Of a DNA stretch of 64,000 bases, positions 8,191-18,560 are shown piece after piece. Numbering within the stretch: position 1 is the stretch's first letter; every line of letters begins with the position of its first letter. The position numbers and the translations under genes are program-made. Under the pieces are notes generated by a model. It saw nothing but the letters and a program-made list of their open reading frames with translations, was not told the origin of the DNA and ran no database searches. The DNA is from Cellulomonas sp. JH27-2 (lineage in GTDB: Bacteria > Actinomycetota > Actinomycetes > Actinomycetales > Cellulomonadaceae), in assembly GCF_014837175.1 (NCBI RefSeq), contig NZ_JACYFR010000002.1, forward strand, positions 1 to 64,000, given 5' to 3'.

Positions 8191-9842
8191 TCCGCCGGCT
8201 CCGCCTGGCGACCCTGCTGGCCCTCGTCGCCGTCCTCGCGGCGTGCACGGCGCTGCCCACGTCCGGCCCGGTCGTCGAGAGCGACGTCACGGTCGGCGAC
8301 GTCGGCGGCATCGACCAGCTCCCCGAGGGCCCACAGCCCGGGGCCAGCCCCACCGACATCGTCGAGAGCTTCCTGGTGGCCGGCTCTTTCGGCTTCCAGG
8401 GCAACTTCGTCACCGCGCGCGAGTTCCTGGCCGGCGACGCCCGCCAGACGTGGAAGCCGTTGGACGGCGTCGTCGTCGCGGGCCAGTACACGCTCACCGC
8501 GACGTCCAAGACCCAGGTCGCCGTCGACGTCTCCGTCCTCGGACGCGTCGACGGGGACGGTCGCTACACGGAGGCCCCGCCGGACTCGCGCGAGTCGGTG
8601 AGCTACGACCTGATCCGCAACGACGCCGGTGAGTGGCGGATCTCCGGACTCCCCGACGGCCTGATCCTGACGCAGAACTCGTTCAGCAGCCAGTTCCGCA
8701 GCACCACGGTGTACTTCGCGTCGACGGACCAGAAGTTCCTGGTCCCCGAGACGCGGTGGTTCCCGATCCCGGTCACCCAGCTGCCCACGCACGTCATGAA
8801 GGCGCTCCTCGCGGGCCCCTCGCCGTGGCTGCGCGACGCGGTCACCACGGCCGTCCCGGACGGCGTGACCCTCAACCCCGAGGCGGTGGTGGTCGACGAC
8901 AGCGGTGTCGCCCGCGTGGACCTCGCTCCGACGCAGACGGTCCTCGCGGCGAACGGGGGACTGCTCGTCGCGCAGATCGAGGCGAGCCTCCTGACGCTGC
9001 CCGGGGTGGGGTCGGTGCAGGTCAGGAGCGGCGGCGTGATCCTCGACAGCCCCGACACGCTCGAGCACGGCAACGCCCCCTCCGGGACCGTCGAGTTCCT
9101 CCAGGCGGACCGCCTGGTCTCGCTCACGGCCAACACCGTCACGCCTGTGTCGGGCGTCGGCTCGCTCGACGGCCTGGGTCTGCGCTGGCCGGCGCGCGAC
9201 GAGTCCGGCTCCGTGCGCGTCGGGATCTCGCACGGCTCGTCGCTCGTGACGCTGCCCGTCGACGGCAAGGCCTCGACCACCGTGCTCGAGGGCAAGGACC
9301 TCGTGGCACCGTCGGTCGACCGCTTCGGCTGGGCGTGGACGGCGACGTCCGGCGGGCTGGTGGCCGGCCGTGCCGGTGCCGAGCCCGTCAAGATCGTCGC
9401 GCCGTTCCTGGACGGCCGGACCGTGCGCGCCGTGCGCGTGGCGCGCGACGGCACCCGCATCGCGGTGGTCTCCGAGGGGCAGGACGGCTCGACGGTCATG
9501 GTCGGCGCCGTGGTCCGCGACGCGAAGGGCGCGCCGCAGCAGATCGGCGACGTGATCCAGGCGGGGGCCGCCGTCACCGACGTGACGACGGTGGTGTGGA
9601 GCGACGAGTCCACGCTCGCGGTGATCGGCAGGAGGTCGGGGACCGAGGCGGTGCAGACCGTGCCGGTGTCCGGTCCGTCGGCCGCGCTCCCGGCCGTGAC
9701 GGACCTGGCCGGGCTGGCCGGCGGCCCCACGCTGTACGTCACGACCACGGGGACCACAGGCGTCCTGCAGCGGTACGCGGGCTTCGCCTGGACGTCGGTG
9801 CCGGGGGTGACCGAGGCGCTCGACCCGTCGTACCCCGGCTGA
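8187..9842 (+). CDS. lpqB: Lipoprotein LpqB, MtrB accessory protein
   Basis: The protein has 551 aa. A signal peptide with lipobox LAAC (Cys20) marks it as a membrane-anchored lipoprotein. The N-terminal half holds a GerMN-type domain (about 180-290). The C-terminal half is the LpqB beta-propeller-like region. In mycobacteria LpqB interacts with the extracytoplasmic part of MtrB and influences MtrA phosphorylation. The ATGA overlap with mtrB supports a co-translated three-gene unit. Length and domain order match the family, and nothing looks truncated. Confidence 0.94.
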   Translation: MIRRLRLATLLALVAVLAACTALPTSGPVVESDVTVGDVGGIDQLPEGPQPGASPTDIVESFLVAGSFGFQGNFVTAREFLAGDARQTWKPLDGVVVAGQYTLTATSKTQVAVDVSVLGRVDGDGRYTEAPPDSRESVSYDLIRNDAGEWRISGLPDGLILTQNSFSSQFRSTTVYFASTDQKFLVPETRWFPIPVTQLPTHVMKALLAGPSPWLRDAVTTAVPDGVTLNPEAVVVDDSGVARVDLAPTQTVLAANGGLLVAQIEASLLTLPGVGSVQVRSGGVILDSPDTLEHGNAPSGTVEFLQADRLVSLTANTVTPVSGVGSLDGLGLRWPARDESGSVRVGISHGSSLVTLPVDGKASTTVLEGKDLVAPSVDRFGWAWTATSGGLVAGRAGAEPVKIVAPFLDGRTVRAVRVARDGTRIAVVSEGQDGSTVMVGAVVRDAKGAPQQIGDVIQAGAAVTDVTTVVWSDESTLAVIGRRSGTEAVQTVPVSGPSAALPAVTDLAGLAGGPTLYVTTTGTTGVLQRYAGFAWTSVPGVTEALDPSYPG

Positions 9843-9905
9843 CGACCCGTCCACAGATCGCACGCGGCGTCCCCACGGGGCCGCACCGCACGTCAGGATG
9901 ACCGG

Positions 9906-10679
9906 ATGGACGTCCGGCCGTGGGGTCACGCGCTCGCGGGCCTGGTGCTGCCGGTGCAGTGCGCGGGGTGCGGTCTGGACGACGTCGCGTGGTGCGCGGC
10001 ATGCCGACGCCCGTTCGAGGCGCAACCGCGCCGCTGCGAGGAGCGCGCGGGGCGGCTGGACCTGCTCGACGGCTCACTCCTTCCGGTGTGGACGCTCGCG
10101 GACTGCGTCGGGCCGGCACGCGAGACCGTGGTCGCGTGGAAGGACCGAGCACGCTACGACCTGACGATGCACCTGGCCGGGGTGGCACGGGTCGCGGCCG
10201 GGCGCAGCGGCGGCACGTGGGTCCCGGCGGGCGTGCCCGCCCTCGTCGTCCCGGCGCCCTCGACCGCGGCGGCCCGACGGCGGCGCGGCGGCAACCTCGT
10301 CGACGCGCTCGCTCAGGCCGTCGCCGAGGGCTTGACGGCCGCCGGGAGTCCGGCGCGCGACGCCCCGGTCCTCGCGCGCCGCGGCGCCGACCAGGCGGGC
10401 CTCGGTGCGCGTGCTCGGGGCACCAACCTCGCGGGGCGCGTCCGGGTTCGCGGGGACGGTCGTGACCTGCAGGGACGCGCCGTCCTGGTCGTCGACGACG
10501 TCTTGACGACGGGGGCCACGATCGCCGCGTGCCGGGTCGCGCTCGAGGCGTCGGGCGCGCGAGTCGTCGGTGCGTTCACGCTCGCGTCGACGCCGCCGCC
10601 GGGGGCCACCGCCCGCCCAGCAGATCCACAGGTCCCCACGCGCGCCGAAGATTGGTGGTCCGGCCCGGTTCGGGGCTAG
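9906..10679 (+). CDS. ComF-family phosphoribosyltransferase-like protein
   Basis: The protein has 257 aa. The N-terminus has two CxxC pairs (CAGC and CAAC at about 18-35) of the ComF zinc-finger type. The C-terminus has the type I PRTase signature VLVVDDVLTTGATI, and a preceding RRRRGGN segment is typical of ComF/GntX proteins. The family is linked to DNA uptake in competent bacteria, but the role in actinobacteria is unclear. It lies between lpqB and hpf, as in the mycobacterial mtrAB-lpqB-hpf-secA neighbourhood. ATG 9906 was chosen, and the stop TAG is also the first half of the predicted hpf -10 hexamer. Confidence 0.88.
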   Translation: MDVRPWGHALAGLVLPVQCAGCGLDDVAWCAACRRPFEAQPRRCEERAGRLDLLDGSLLPVWTLADCVGPARETVVAWKDRARYDLTMHLAGVARVAAGRSGGTWVPAGVPALVVPAPSTAAARRRRGGNLVDALAQAVAEGLTAAGSPARDAPVLARRGADQAGLGARARGTNLAGRVRVRGDGRDLQGRAVLVVDDVLTTGATIAACRVALEASGARVVGAFTLASTPPPGATARPADPQVPTRAEDWWSGPVRG

Positions 10680-10682
10680 CGT
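10652..10682 (+). promoter_or_regulatory. Candidate promoter of hpf
   Basis: A TTGGTG hexamer (10652-10657) and TAGCGT (10677-10682, matching TANNNT) are separated by 19 bp, which is long but tolerable. Transcription would start near 10689, giving a leader of about 150 nt. The -10 overlaps the comF stop codon. Confidence 0.35.
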
Positions 10683-10686
10683 GGGA

Positions 10687-10831
10687 GTCCGAGCCGACGG
10701 CATCGCGGCGAGCGACCTCAGGGTCCGCTCGGACGGGTGCCAGAGGAGGTGATGCCGCCACTGCGCCCCGAGCGGGGCGACGAACGCACGACGCCGTGGC
10801 GGGTCCAGGCCCGCCCTCACCTCCCAGGAGG
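10687..10831 (+). promoter_or_regulatory. Structured 5' leader of hpf (raiA-type leader candidate)
   Basis: The leader contains three perfect stems. GTCCGAGC (10687-10694) pairs with GCTCGGAC (10727-10734). CGCCCC (10764-10769) pairs with GGGGCG (10774-10779). GGCGGG (10798-10803) pairs with CCCGCC (10810-10815). Between stems one and two sits AGGAGGTGAT (10744-10753), a perfect match to the 16S rRNA anti-Shine-Dalgarno, with no suitably spaced start codon. The real hpf ribosome-binding site AGGAGG is at 10826-10831. Conserved raiA-associated RNA motifs are known upstream of this gene family in Gram-positives. Whether this is one of them is inference. Confidence 0.45.
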
Positions 10832-10836
10832 CTCAC

Positions 10837-11463
10837 ATGGAGATTGTGGTTGCCGGCCGGCACACCGAGGTACTTCCCAAGTACCGCGCCCACGCGGAGC
10901 AGAAGCTCGCGAAGGTGGAACAGCTGGCCCCCCGCGCGCAGCGGATCGACGTCGTCGTCTCGCACGAGACGAACCCCCGTCAGGCCGACAGCTCGGAGAA
11001 GGTCGAGCTGACCGTCATCGACAAGGGGCCCGTGATCCGCGCCGAGGCGTGCGCCGACGACCGGTACGCCGCGCTGGACCTCGCGCTCGCGAAGCTGCTC
11101 GAGCGCCTGCGCCGGACGCGGGACCGCCGCAAGGACCATCGCAACCACACCCCGCTGACGCCGGTCGACGTCCGGCCGCCCGAGCCCGCCCAGGCCGAGC
11201 CCGAGCCGGCAGCGAACGCGGACGGCGTCGTGGAGCACATGCTCGGCGACTCGCCGGTCCTGATCCGCGAGAAGCTGCACGAGGCGCAGCCCATGACGAT
11301 CGACGACGCGCTCTACGAGATGGAGCTCGTCGGGCACGACTTCTACCTGTTCGTCGACGCCGAGACCGCGCAGCCGGCCGTGGCGTACCGGCGTCGTGGC
11401 TGGAGCTACGGCGTCATCAAGCTCGACACGCCCGTCGGCGTACCGGCGCCGGCCGCCACCTGA
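10837..11463 (+). CDS. hpf: Ribosome hibernation-promoting factor, long form
   Basis: The protein has 208 aa. Residues 1-100 form the S30AE/RaiA domain, which binds the small subunit in the decoding region. A linker rich in Pro and Ala follows. The C-terminal domain (about 145-205) contains EAQPMTIDDALYEMELVGHD and GWSYGVIKL, which in long HPF drives dimerisation of 70S ribosomes to 100S. The start ATG has AGGAGG five bases upstream. In mycobacteria the equivalent gene also lies between comF-like and secA genes. Expression is likely controlled through the long structured leader. Confidence 0.95.
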   Translation: MEIVVAGRHTEVLPKYRAHAEQKLAKVEQLAPRAQRIDVVVSHETNPRQADSSEKVELTVIDKGPVIRAEACADDRYAALDLALAKLLERLRRTRDRRKDHRNHTPLTPVDVRPPEPAQAEPEPAANADGVVEHMLGDSPVLIREKLHEAQPMTIDDALYEMELVGHDFYLFVDAETAQPAVAYRRRGWSYGVIKLDTPVGVPAPAAT

Positions 11464-11599
11464 GACCGGCCGGCGCGCACCCACCCCGGAACCCCCGATC
11501 CTGACCGCGACGCCCGGGTCTGCACCCGCAGCCCCGGGCGTCGCGGCGTCCGGCGTGGCGTCGTCCGGTCGTGTCGGTGGTGGTGGGCAGGATGGCCTG

Positions 11600-12889
11600 A
11601 TGGCCCGGATCCAGGAGCCGCGCGAGCGGTGGTCGTTGTCGCAGGCTCGTCGCATCGCGCTGCGCGCGCAGGGGCTCGCCACGCCTCGACCGTCGCGGAA
11701 CGGCCCGGTGACGATGCGGCAGTTCGAGCAGGTGCTGGACCGTACCGGGCTGCTGCAGATCGACTCCGTCAACGTGCTGGCGCGGGCGCACCTGATGCCC
11801 GCCTACTCCCGGCTGGGCCCGTACGACACGAGGCTGCTCGACCGGGCCGCAGGCCGTGCGCCCCGGCGGCTCGTCGAGGCGTGGGCGCACGAGGCGTCGT
11901 TCGTCCCGCCGCAGACGTTCCACCTGCTGGAGTGGCGCAGGCGCGCCGTCGCCACGGAGTCGTGGGGTTCGATCGCGTCGGTGCCGGAGCGCAGCGGGCC
12001 GGTGCTCGACGAGGTGCGCGCGCTCGTCGCGGCGCACGGCCCCGTCACGGGCGGCCAGGTGCACGACCTCCTGGAGAGCGAGACCTCGGCCCGCCCGCCG
12101 CAGTGGGGATGGAACTGGAGCGAGGCCAAGCGGGCGCTCGAGTACCTCTTCTTCGTCGGCGAGGTCACCTCGGCGGGCCGCAACGCGGCGTTCGAGCGGC
12201 GCTACGACCTCACGTCGCGCGTCCTGCCTCCGGACGTGCTGGCGGCGCCGGTCCCCGACGACGACGAGGCCGTCCGCTCGCTCGTCGCGATCGCCGCCCG
12301 CGCCCACGGCATCGGGACCGTGCGGTGCCTGGCGGACTACTTCCGGATGTCGCAGGAGCGTGTCGCGCCGGCGATCGCCGACCTGGTCGACGCCGGCGAG
12401 CTGGTCCCGGCCGAGGTGGACGGCTGGCCGCGGCCGGTCTACCGCCACCGGGACGCGACCGCCCCGCGCCGGGCCACGGGCCGCGCGCTGCTCAGCCCGT
12501 TCGACCCCCTGGTCTTCGAGCGCCGCCGGCTCGAGGAGCTGTTCGGCCTGCGCTACCGCATCGAGATCTACGTCCCGGCCGCGCAGCGCGTCTGGGGCTA
12601 CTACGTGCTGCCGTTCCTGCTGGGGGAGTGGCTCGAGGCGCTCGTCGACCTCAAGGCCGACCGCAAGGCGGGCGTGCTGCGGGTGCACGGCGTGCACCGC
12701 GCACCCGCGCCGGCCCGGTCGGCGCGCACCACGGACGACGACGTCGTGGCGGCGCTCGTCGACGAGCTCGCTCTGATGACCGGCTGGCTGGGGCTGGACC
12801 GGGTGGAGGTCGGCGGACCCGACGGCGCCCTCGTCGGGGACCTCGCCCCTGCCCTCCACCGCGCGCTGCAGCAGCCGTGTTCGCCCTGA
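11600..12889 (+). CDS. YcaQ/AlkX-type winged-helix DNA glycosylase
   Basis: The protein has 429 aa and belongs to the HTH_42 (YcaQ/AlkZ) family. These are monofunctional DNA glycosylases that unhook interstrand crosslinks and bulky N-alkyl lesions. The active-site motif [10 protein letters not shown] gives Gln53-Ile54-Asp55, i.e. the Q-x-D variant described for the YcaQ/AlkX group, not the Q-x-Q of antibiotic-linked AlkZ. Three tandem winged-helix units can be traced, and the family signature [19 protein letters not shown] is near residue 300. ATG 11600 was chosen over the long upstream open frame, which has no start consistent with the family. A 136-bp gap separates it from hpf. Confidence 0.88.
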   Translation: MARIQEPRERWSLSQARRIALRAQGLATPRPSRNGPVTMRQFEQVLDRTGLLQIDSVNVLARAHLMPAYSRLGPYDTRLLDRAAGRAPRRLVEAWAHEASFVPPQTFHLLEWRRRAVATESWGSIASVPERSGPVLDEVRALVAAHGPVTGGQVHDLLESETSARPPQWGWNWSEAKRALEYLFFVGEVTSAGRNAAFERRYDLTSRVLPPDVLAAPVPDDDEAVRSLVAIAARAHGIGTVRCLADYFRMSQERVAPAIADLVDAGELVPAEVDGWPRPVYRHRDATAPRRATGRALLSPFDPLVFERRRLEELFGLRYRIEIYVPAAQRVWGYYVLPFLLGEWLEALVDLKADRKAGVLRVHGVHRAPAPARSARTTDDDVVAALVDELALMTGWLGLDRVEVGGPDGALVGDLAPALHRALQQPCSP

Positions 12890-12926
12890 GCGTGGTCGAT
12901 GCGTACCCACGGCCTGCAGGCTCGCC

Positions 12927-12932
12927 TACGAT
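12927..12932 (+). promoter_or_regulatory. Candidate -10 of secA
   Basis: TACGAT fits the actinobacterial TANNNT -10 and would start transcription near 12939, giving a ~78-nt leader. No convincing -35 is seen at the right distance, so this is a weak call. Confidence 0.3.
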
Positions 12933-13016
12933 GGTCGGGCCCGGCCGTGCGGTCGGACGTCCATGCCGCCCCGACGCCGCCGGCGCTCGGGGTGTGAAAC
13001 ACGTCGGGAGTCATGC

Positions 13017-15767
<2,751 letters not shown>

Positions 15768-15802
15768 GCCGCCGCCGACGTCACGTCCCGCGGGTACGAC
15801 GA

Positions 15803-15840
15803 ACGACGGGGCCGCACCCCACCGGGTGCGGCCCCGTCGT
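15803..15840. terminator. Bidirectional terminator hairpin after secA
   Basis: A perfect 17-bp stem: ACGACGGGGCCGCACCC (15803-15819), loop CACC, and the exact complement at 15824-15840. It lies between the converging ends of secA and the Rv3235-like gene. It has no long T-run, which is common for actinobacterial terminators. Confidence 0.8.
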
Positions 15841-15857
15841 CGTCCCGGCGGCGGTCG

Positions 15858-16472
15858 TCAACCGATCTCGAGCGACGTCGCCCGCCACACGCCACGGTGC
15901 GTCTCGAGCCGCATCGCGACGGCCCTGACTCGGGTGCCGTCGTCGACGACCGCGCTGACCTCCACCTGGTGCGGCTCGATGGGGCACAGTCGCACCCGGC
16001 GGACCGTCGTCGCGCGCCCGGACCCGGCGCCGCCCAGCACGCGCGCGGTGGCTGCGGCTCGGCAGCGCAGCACGTCGAACACGCCTGGGGTGACCCACCG
16101 GGCGAGCTGTGCGGCCGAGCGCCGGCCCAGCAGCACCTCCACGCAGGCGTGCGCGAGCGCGCCCGCGACCACCGACGGGTCGGCGAGCGGCACGGGACCG
16201 CGGTCCTCGTCCGCCGACTCCAGCACGGGGGAGCGGTCGTGGGCACGCAGCACCCGCACGCGCTCCTCGAGCCGCGTCGGGACGCGCGTGGCCGCACGCT
16301 CGCGGGGCGGCAGGGGAACCGCCGGGGCGGGCATCGGGACCACGCGCACGGCAGGCCGTGGAGCGTCGACCCGCGGGAGCGTCGGCGTGGGGGACAGGTG
16401 CCGGGCAGGGGCGGGCGCCGGGTCGGTGAAGAGGTCCTCGACGAAGGTGCGTTCGACGGTCACGGCACTCAT
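15858..16472 (-). CDS. Rv3235-family protein
   Basis: The protein has 204 aa. The N-terminal ~95 residues are disordered and Pro/Arg-rich. The conserved C-terminal domain (about 100-204) has GALAHACVEVLLGRRSAAQLARW and a RAVAMRLETHRGVWRATSLE ending typical of the Rv3235 family, whose function is unknown. The mycobacterial relative also lies near secA. The start ATG 16472 overlaps the LysM protein stop (ATGA), so the two are co-translated. No signal peptide or membrane helix is present. The domain looks like a small SnoaL/NTF2-like fold, which is only an impression. Confidence 0.8.
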   Translation of the reverse strand: MSAVTVERTFVEDLFTDPAPAPARHLSPTPTLPRVDAPRPAVRVVPMPAPAVPLPPRERAATRVPTRLEERVRVLRAHDRSPVLESADEDRGPVPLADPSVVAGALAHACVEVLLGRRSAAQLARWVTPGVFDVLRCRAAATARVLGGAGSGRATTVRRVRLCPIEPHQVEVSAVVDDGTRVRAVAMRLETHRGVWRATSLEIG

Positions 16473-17524
16473 CGGTGGGTTCCCTCGGTGCTGGTGGTGG
16501 AGCTGCGGGGTCGGGCACTGCTGGTCGGGACCGTGAGGCGCTGGCCGGGGACGATGTGATCGGGGTCGTCGCCGATCTCGTCGGCGTTGGCGTGGAACCA
16601 GGCAGGCCAGGCGGCGGCAACGTCCCGGGTGGACGCGTCGCTCCCGAGGTGGTCGGCGGCGATGCTCCAGAGGGTGTCGCCGGGTCGGACGACGACGACG
16701 TCGTCGGAGGCGGCGCCGGCAGCCCTGCTCGTCCGGGAGGTCGGGCGGTTCGCCGGCGCGCTCGTCGTGGGCGTCAGGAAGGGCGCTTCGGCCGGCTGCG
16801 CGGACGTCCGCCGCGCGGGGGTGGTACGCGGCGCGGCGGGTTCCGGTGCCACCTCGGTGGTGGCCGTGTGCCCGTCGTCCGACGACGCCGCCGGACCGGA
16901 TGGCGTCGGCGAGGCTGTCGGGGAGGGAGCCGGCGTGCGCTCGTCCGAGCGCACGCTCGTCTCGTCGTGCGCGGGGCCCGACGGCACCCAGCCCAGGTCG
17001 TCGGGAACGGGCGTTCGAGCGGCCGTGGGTCGGGCTGCGGGGCGAGTCGCACCCTCGGTCACCGCCGTGGACGGCAGCCACCCCAGGTCGACGACCTGCA
17101 CCTGGCCGGCAGGCTGTCCGACGGGTGCCGCGGCGGGACCGGCGAGCGTCTCCGCGGCACCGGCCCCGGTGGCGACGGTCGCGGCGAGCGTCGTCGCGAC
17201 GGCGACGCCCAGGACGCGCCTCACCGCCGCGGGTGCGAAGCGTTGCACGGCGCGCTCTCCGGCCCGCCAGGTCAGGCCGACGGTCCGCGCGCCCACGCAC
17301 AGCGCGGCCAGCGCGCACGACACGGCGAGCCAGGCGGCCGCGACGGCGCCGACGGCGACGACCGACGACTCGACGACGCCGTCGACCGTCAGCAGGGGAT
17401 TCCGCGCCGTGCTGACCGCACGGGTGGCGAGTGCCCACGCGAGCGTGGCCCCACCCGCCGCCGCAGCAGGCAGCAGGAGACCCGCGAGGCGGGCTCGAGT
17501 CTGTGCCATCGACATCGTTCGCAT
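16469..17524 (-). CDS. Membrane protein with C-terminal LysM domain
   Basis: The protein has 351 aa from ATG 17524 (in-frame ATGs at 17515 and 17509 are alternatives, none with a good ribosome-binding site). Hydrophobic segments at about 12-32, 48-75 and 100-125 are followed by a Pro/Ala/Thr/Ser-rich linker of about 150 residues. A single LysM domain follows (VVVRPGDTLWSIAADHLG through IVPGQRLTVP). LysM binds peptidoglycan, so the protein probably tethers membrane to wall. It is translationally coupled to the Rv3235-like gene, suggesting a shared envelope role. The upstream region is unusually AT-rich. Confidence 0.82.
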   Translation of the reverse strand: MRTMSMAQTRARLAGLLLPAAAAGGATLAWALATRAVSTARNPLLTVDGVVESSVVAVGAVAAAWLAVSCALAALCVGARTVGLTWRAGERAVQRFAPAAVRRVLGVAVATTLAATVATGAGAAETLAGPAAAPVGQPAGQVQVVDLGWLPSTAVTEGATRPAARPTAARTPVPDDLGWVPSGPAHDETSVRSDERTPAPSPTASPTPSGPAASSDDGHTATTEVAPEPAAPRTTPARRTSAQPAEAPFLTPTTSAPANRPTSRTSRAAGAASDDVVVVRPGDTLWSIAADHLGSDASTRDVAAAWPAWFHANADEIGDDPDHIVPGQRLTVPTSSARPRSSTTSTEGTHR

Positions 17525-17526
17525 CC

Positions 17527-17553
17527 GATCATCTTGTTTGATCTGTTTTGACC
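17527..17553. promoter_or_regulatory. AT-rich operator-like region between divergent genes
   Basis: An AT-rich patch stands out from the GC-rich surroundings. It contains the inverted repeat GATCA (17527-17531) / TGATC (17539-17543) and two near-direct copies, TTGTTTGATC and TGTTTTGACC. TTGACC at 17548-17553 resembles a -35, but no TANNNT follows at a normal distance. It is probably a binding site for a regulator of the LysM operon. Confidence 0.35.
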
Positions 17554-17650
17554 GCGCTTGAGAGTCATAGGTGTACCCGAATGTCCGATTCCTGTCCACC
17601 CGGCGCGGACTCCGGGTCCCCGCAGCGGGTCGCCCGTGGACCCGCTGCCC

Positions 17651-17656
17651 TACGGT
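17651..17656 (+). promoter_or_regulatory. Leaderless -10 for the gene at 17663
   Basis: TACGGT fits TANNNT and ends six bases before the ATG at 17663, so transcription would begin at or next to the start codon. Confidence 0.4.
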
Positions 17657-17662
17657 GTGGGC

Positions 17663-18190
17663 ATGCGATGGGAGGCCCTGTTCCAGGACATGGAGGCGCA
17701 GCTCCAGGCCGACGAGCGCGCGGCGGTGCGCGCCGGGGTGGCGGAGCTGGTGCGCGCCGAGCGGGCGACGGTGCGCACGGCGGACCGTCTCCGCGCGGCC
17801 GTGGGGCGGCAGCTCCGGGTGCAGGTCGTGGGTGCGGACGCCGTCGAGGGCGAGGTGGTCGACGTGGCCGAGCAGTGGGTGCTGCTCGCTCTCGGCCCGT
17901 CCCGCCGCGTGCTGGTCCGGGCGGCGGCGATCGTCGCGGTCGCGGACGTGGGCCGTCAGGCGCAGCCGGACGGCGGTGTCGTCGAGCGGCGTCTCGGTCT
18001 CGGGCACGCGCTGCGTGCGCTTGCGCGGGACCGGTCGCCCGTGGGCGTGCGCGCGGGCGACGTGGACCTGTACGGACGGCTCGAGGCGGTCGGCGCCGAC
18101 CACGTCGACGTCATGGTGCCGGGGCCGGGGCGCACGGGACTCGTCTGGACCGTGCCGTTCGACGCGCTGGTCTGGGTGCGCACCGGCTGA
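17663..18190 (+). CDS. Uncharacterised soluble protein
   Basis: The protein has 175 aa and I recognise no named family. The N-terminal ~50 residues are helical and charged (FQDMEAQLQADERAAVRAGVAEL). A beta-rich C-terminal region follows (QLRVQVVGADAVEGEVVDVAEQWVLL). It has no signal peptide or membrane segment. The proteins of this neighbourhood (HTH, SAF, P-loop) suggest a linked role, but the strands differ: this gene converges with the HTH gene, leaving 27 bp between stops. Related hypothetical proteins in actinobacteria are sometimes loosely called Fis-like, and nothing in the sequence supports that. Codon use is like its neighbours. Confidence 0.7.
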   Translation: MRWEALFQDMEAQLQADERAAVRAGVAELVRAERATVRTADRLRAAVGRQLRVQVVGADAVEGEVVDVAEQWVLLALGPSRRVLVRAAAIVAVADVGRQAQPDGGVVERRLGLGHALRALARDRSPVGVRAGDVDLYGRLEAVGADHVDVMVPGPGRTGLVWTVPFDALVWVRTG

Positions 18191-18217
18191 CGGGCCGCTC
18201 CCGTCGCGTCCCTGGCC

Positions 18218-18433
18218 TCAGGCCTCCGACGTCTCGCTGACGGTCCGGGGGCGGGCCTGCTCGTACATGCGTTGGATGTAGCTCTCCAGCTCCGTCGCCT
18301 CGATGCGCCAGACCTTCTTGGGTCCGATCTGGATCCCGCGCAGGTCGCCGGAGTGCAGCAGCTGGTACGTCTGCTGGGCCGAGATGTTGAGGATCTCGCC
18401 GACGTCGGCGAGCGTGAGGAACCGCGGTGGCAT
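18218..18433 (-). CDS. Small MerR/excisionase-type helix-turn-helix protein
   Basis: The protein has 71 aa. The winged HTH occupies residues 4-55: LTLADVGEILNISAQQTYQLLHSGDL is the HTH, and VWRIEATELESYIQRM is the wing and helix. This is the AlpA/excisionase group, to which the developmental regulator BldC also belongs. The C-terminal tail is short and acidic. No dimerisation or effector domain is present. It diverges from the SAF gene across a 127-bp spacer filled with dyads, so it may regulate that spacer. There is no integrase nearby, so a phage excisionase role is unlikely. Confidence 0.85.
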   Translation of the reverse strand: MPPRFLTLADVGEILNISAQQTYQLLHSGDLRGIQIGPKKVWRIEATELESYIQRMYEQARPRTVSETSEA

Positions 18434-18469
18434 GCGGGCAGTCTGTCACGGGCGCGGCCTCGAACCGGG

Positions 18470-18517
18470 TTGTCCACAATCGGGCATTTGTGCCCGGTTG
18501 CCCGGAACGTTCGGGCA
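18470..18517. promoter_or_regulatory. DnaA box and repeated dyads upstream of the SAF gene
   Basis: TTGTCCACA (18470-18478) is a perfect actinobacterial DnaA-box consensus. It is followed by four half-sites: CGGGCA (18481-18486), TGCCCG (18491-18496), TGCCCG (18499-18504) and CGGGCA (18512-18517). The first pair can form a hairpin with loop TTTG, and the last two form a second dyad. This looks like a multi-site operator for the divergent HTH and SAF genes. Confidence 0.45.
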
Positions 18518-18560
18518 GTATGGGCCGTCCCGCCGCTGCGCGTCCCCGATCGGAGAGCTG

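Noticed and set aside
7002-10025. Long minus-strand open frame opposite mtrB and lpqB
   Set aside because: Low-complexity translation and antisense to a conserved operon.
10752-11504. ATG right after the perfect AGGAGGTGAT, opening an alternative frame through hpf
   Set aside because: The ATG overlaps the Shine-Dalgarno sequence itself, so spacing is impossible, and the frame has no protein-like character.
17548-17572. TTGACC followed by an AT-rich stretch as promoter of the gene at 17663
   Set aside because: No TANNNT lies at 16-19 bp, and a leaderless -10 at 17651 explains the start better.
18218-18433. Excisionase of a prophage or integrative element
   Set aside because: No integrase, phage gene or attachment-site repeat is nearby, and the protein also fits BldC/AlpA-type regulators.
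18470-18478. DnaA box as a sign of the replication origin
   Set aside because: Only single boxes occur (here and at 48579), with no cluster, no dnaA/dnaN genes and no AT-rich unwinding region.
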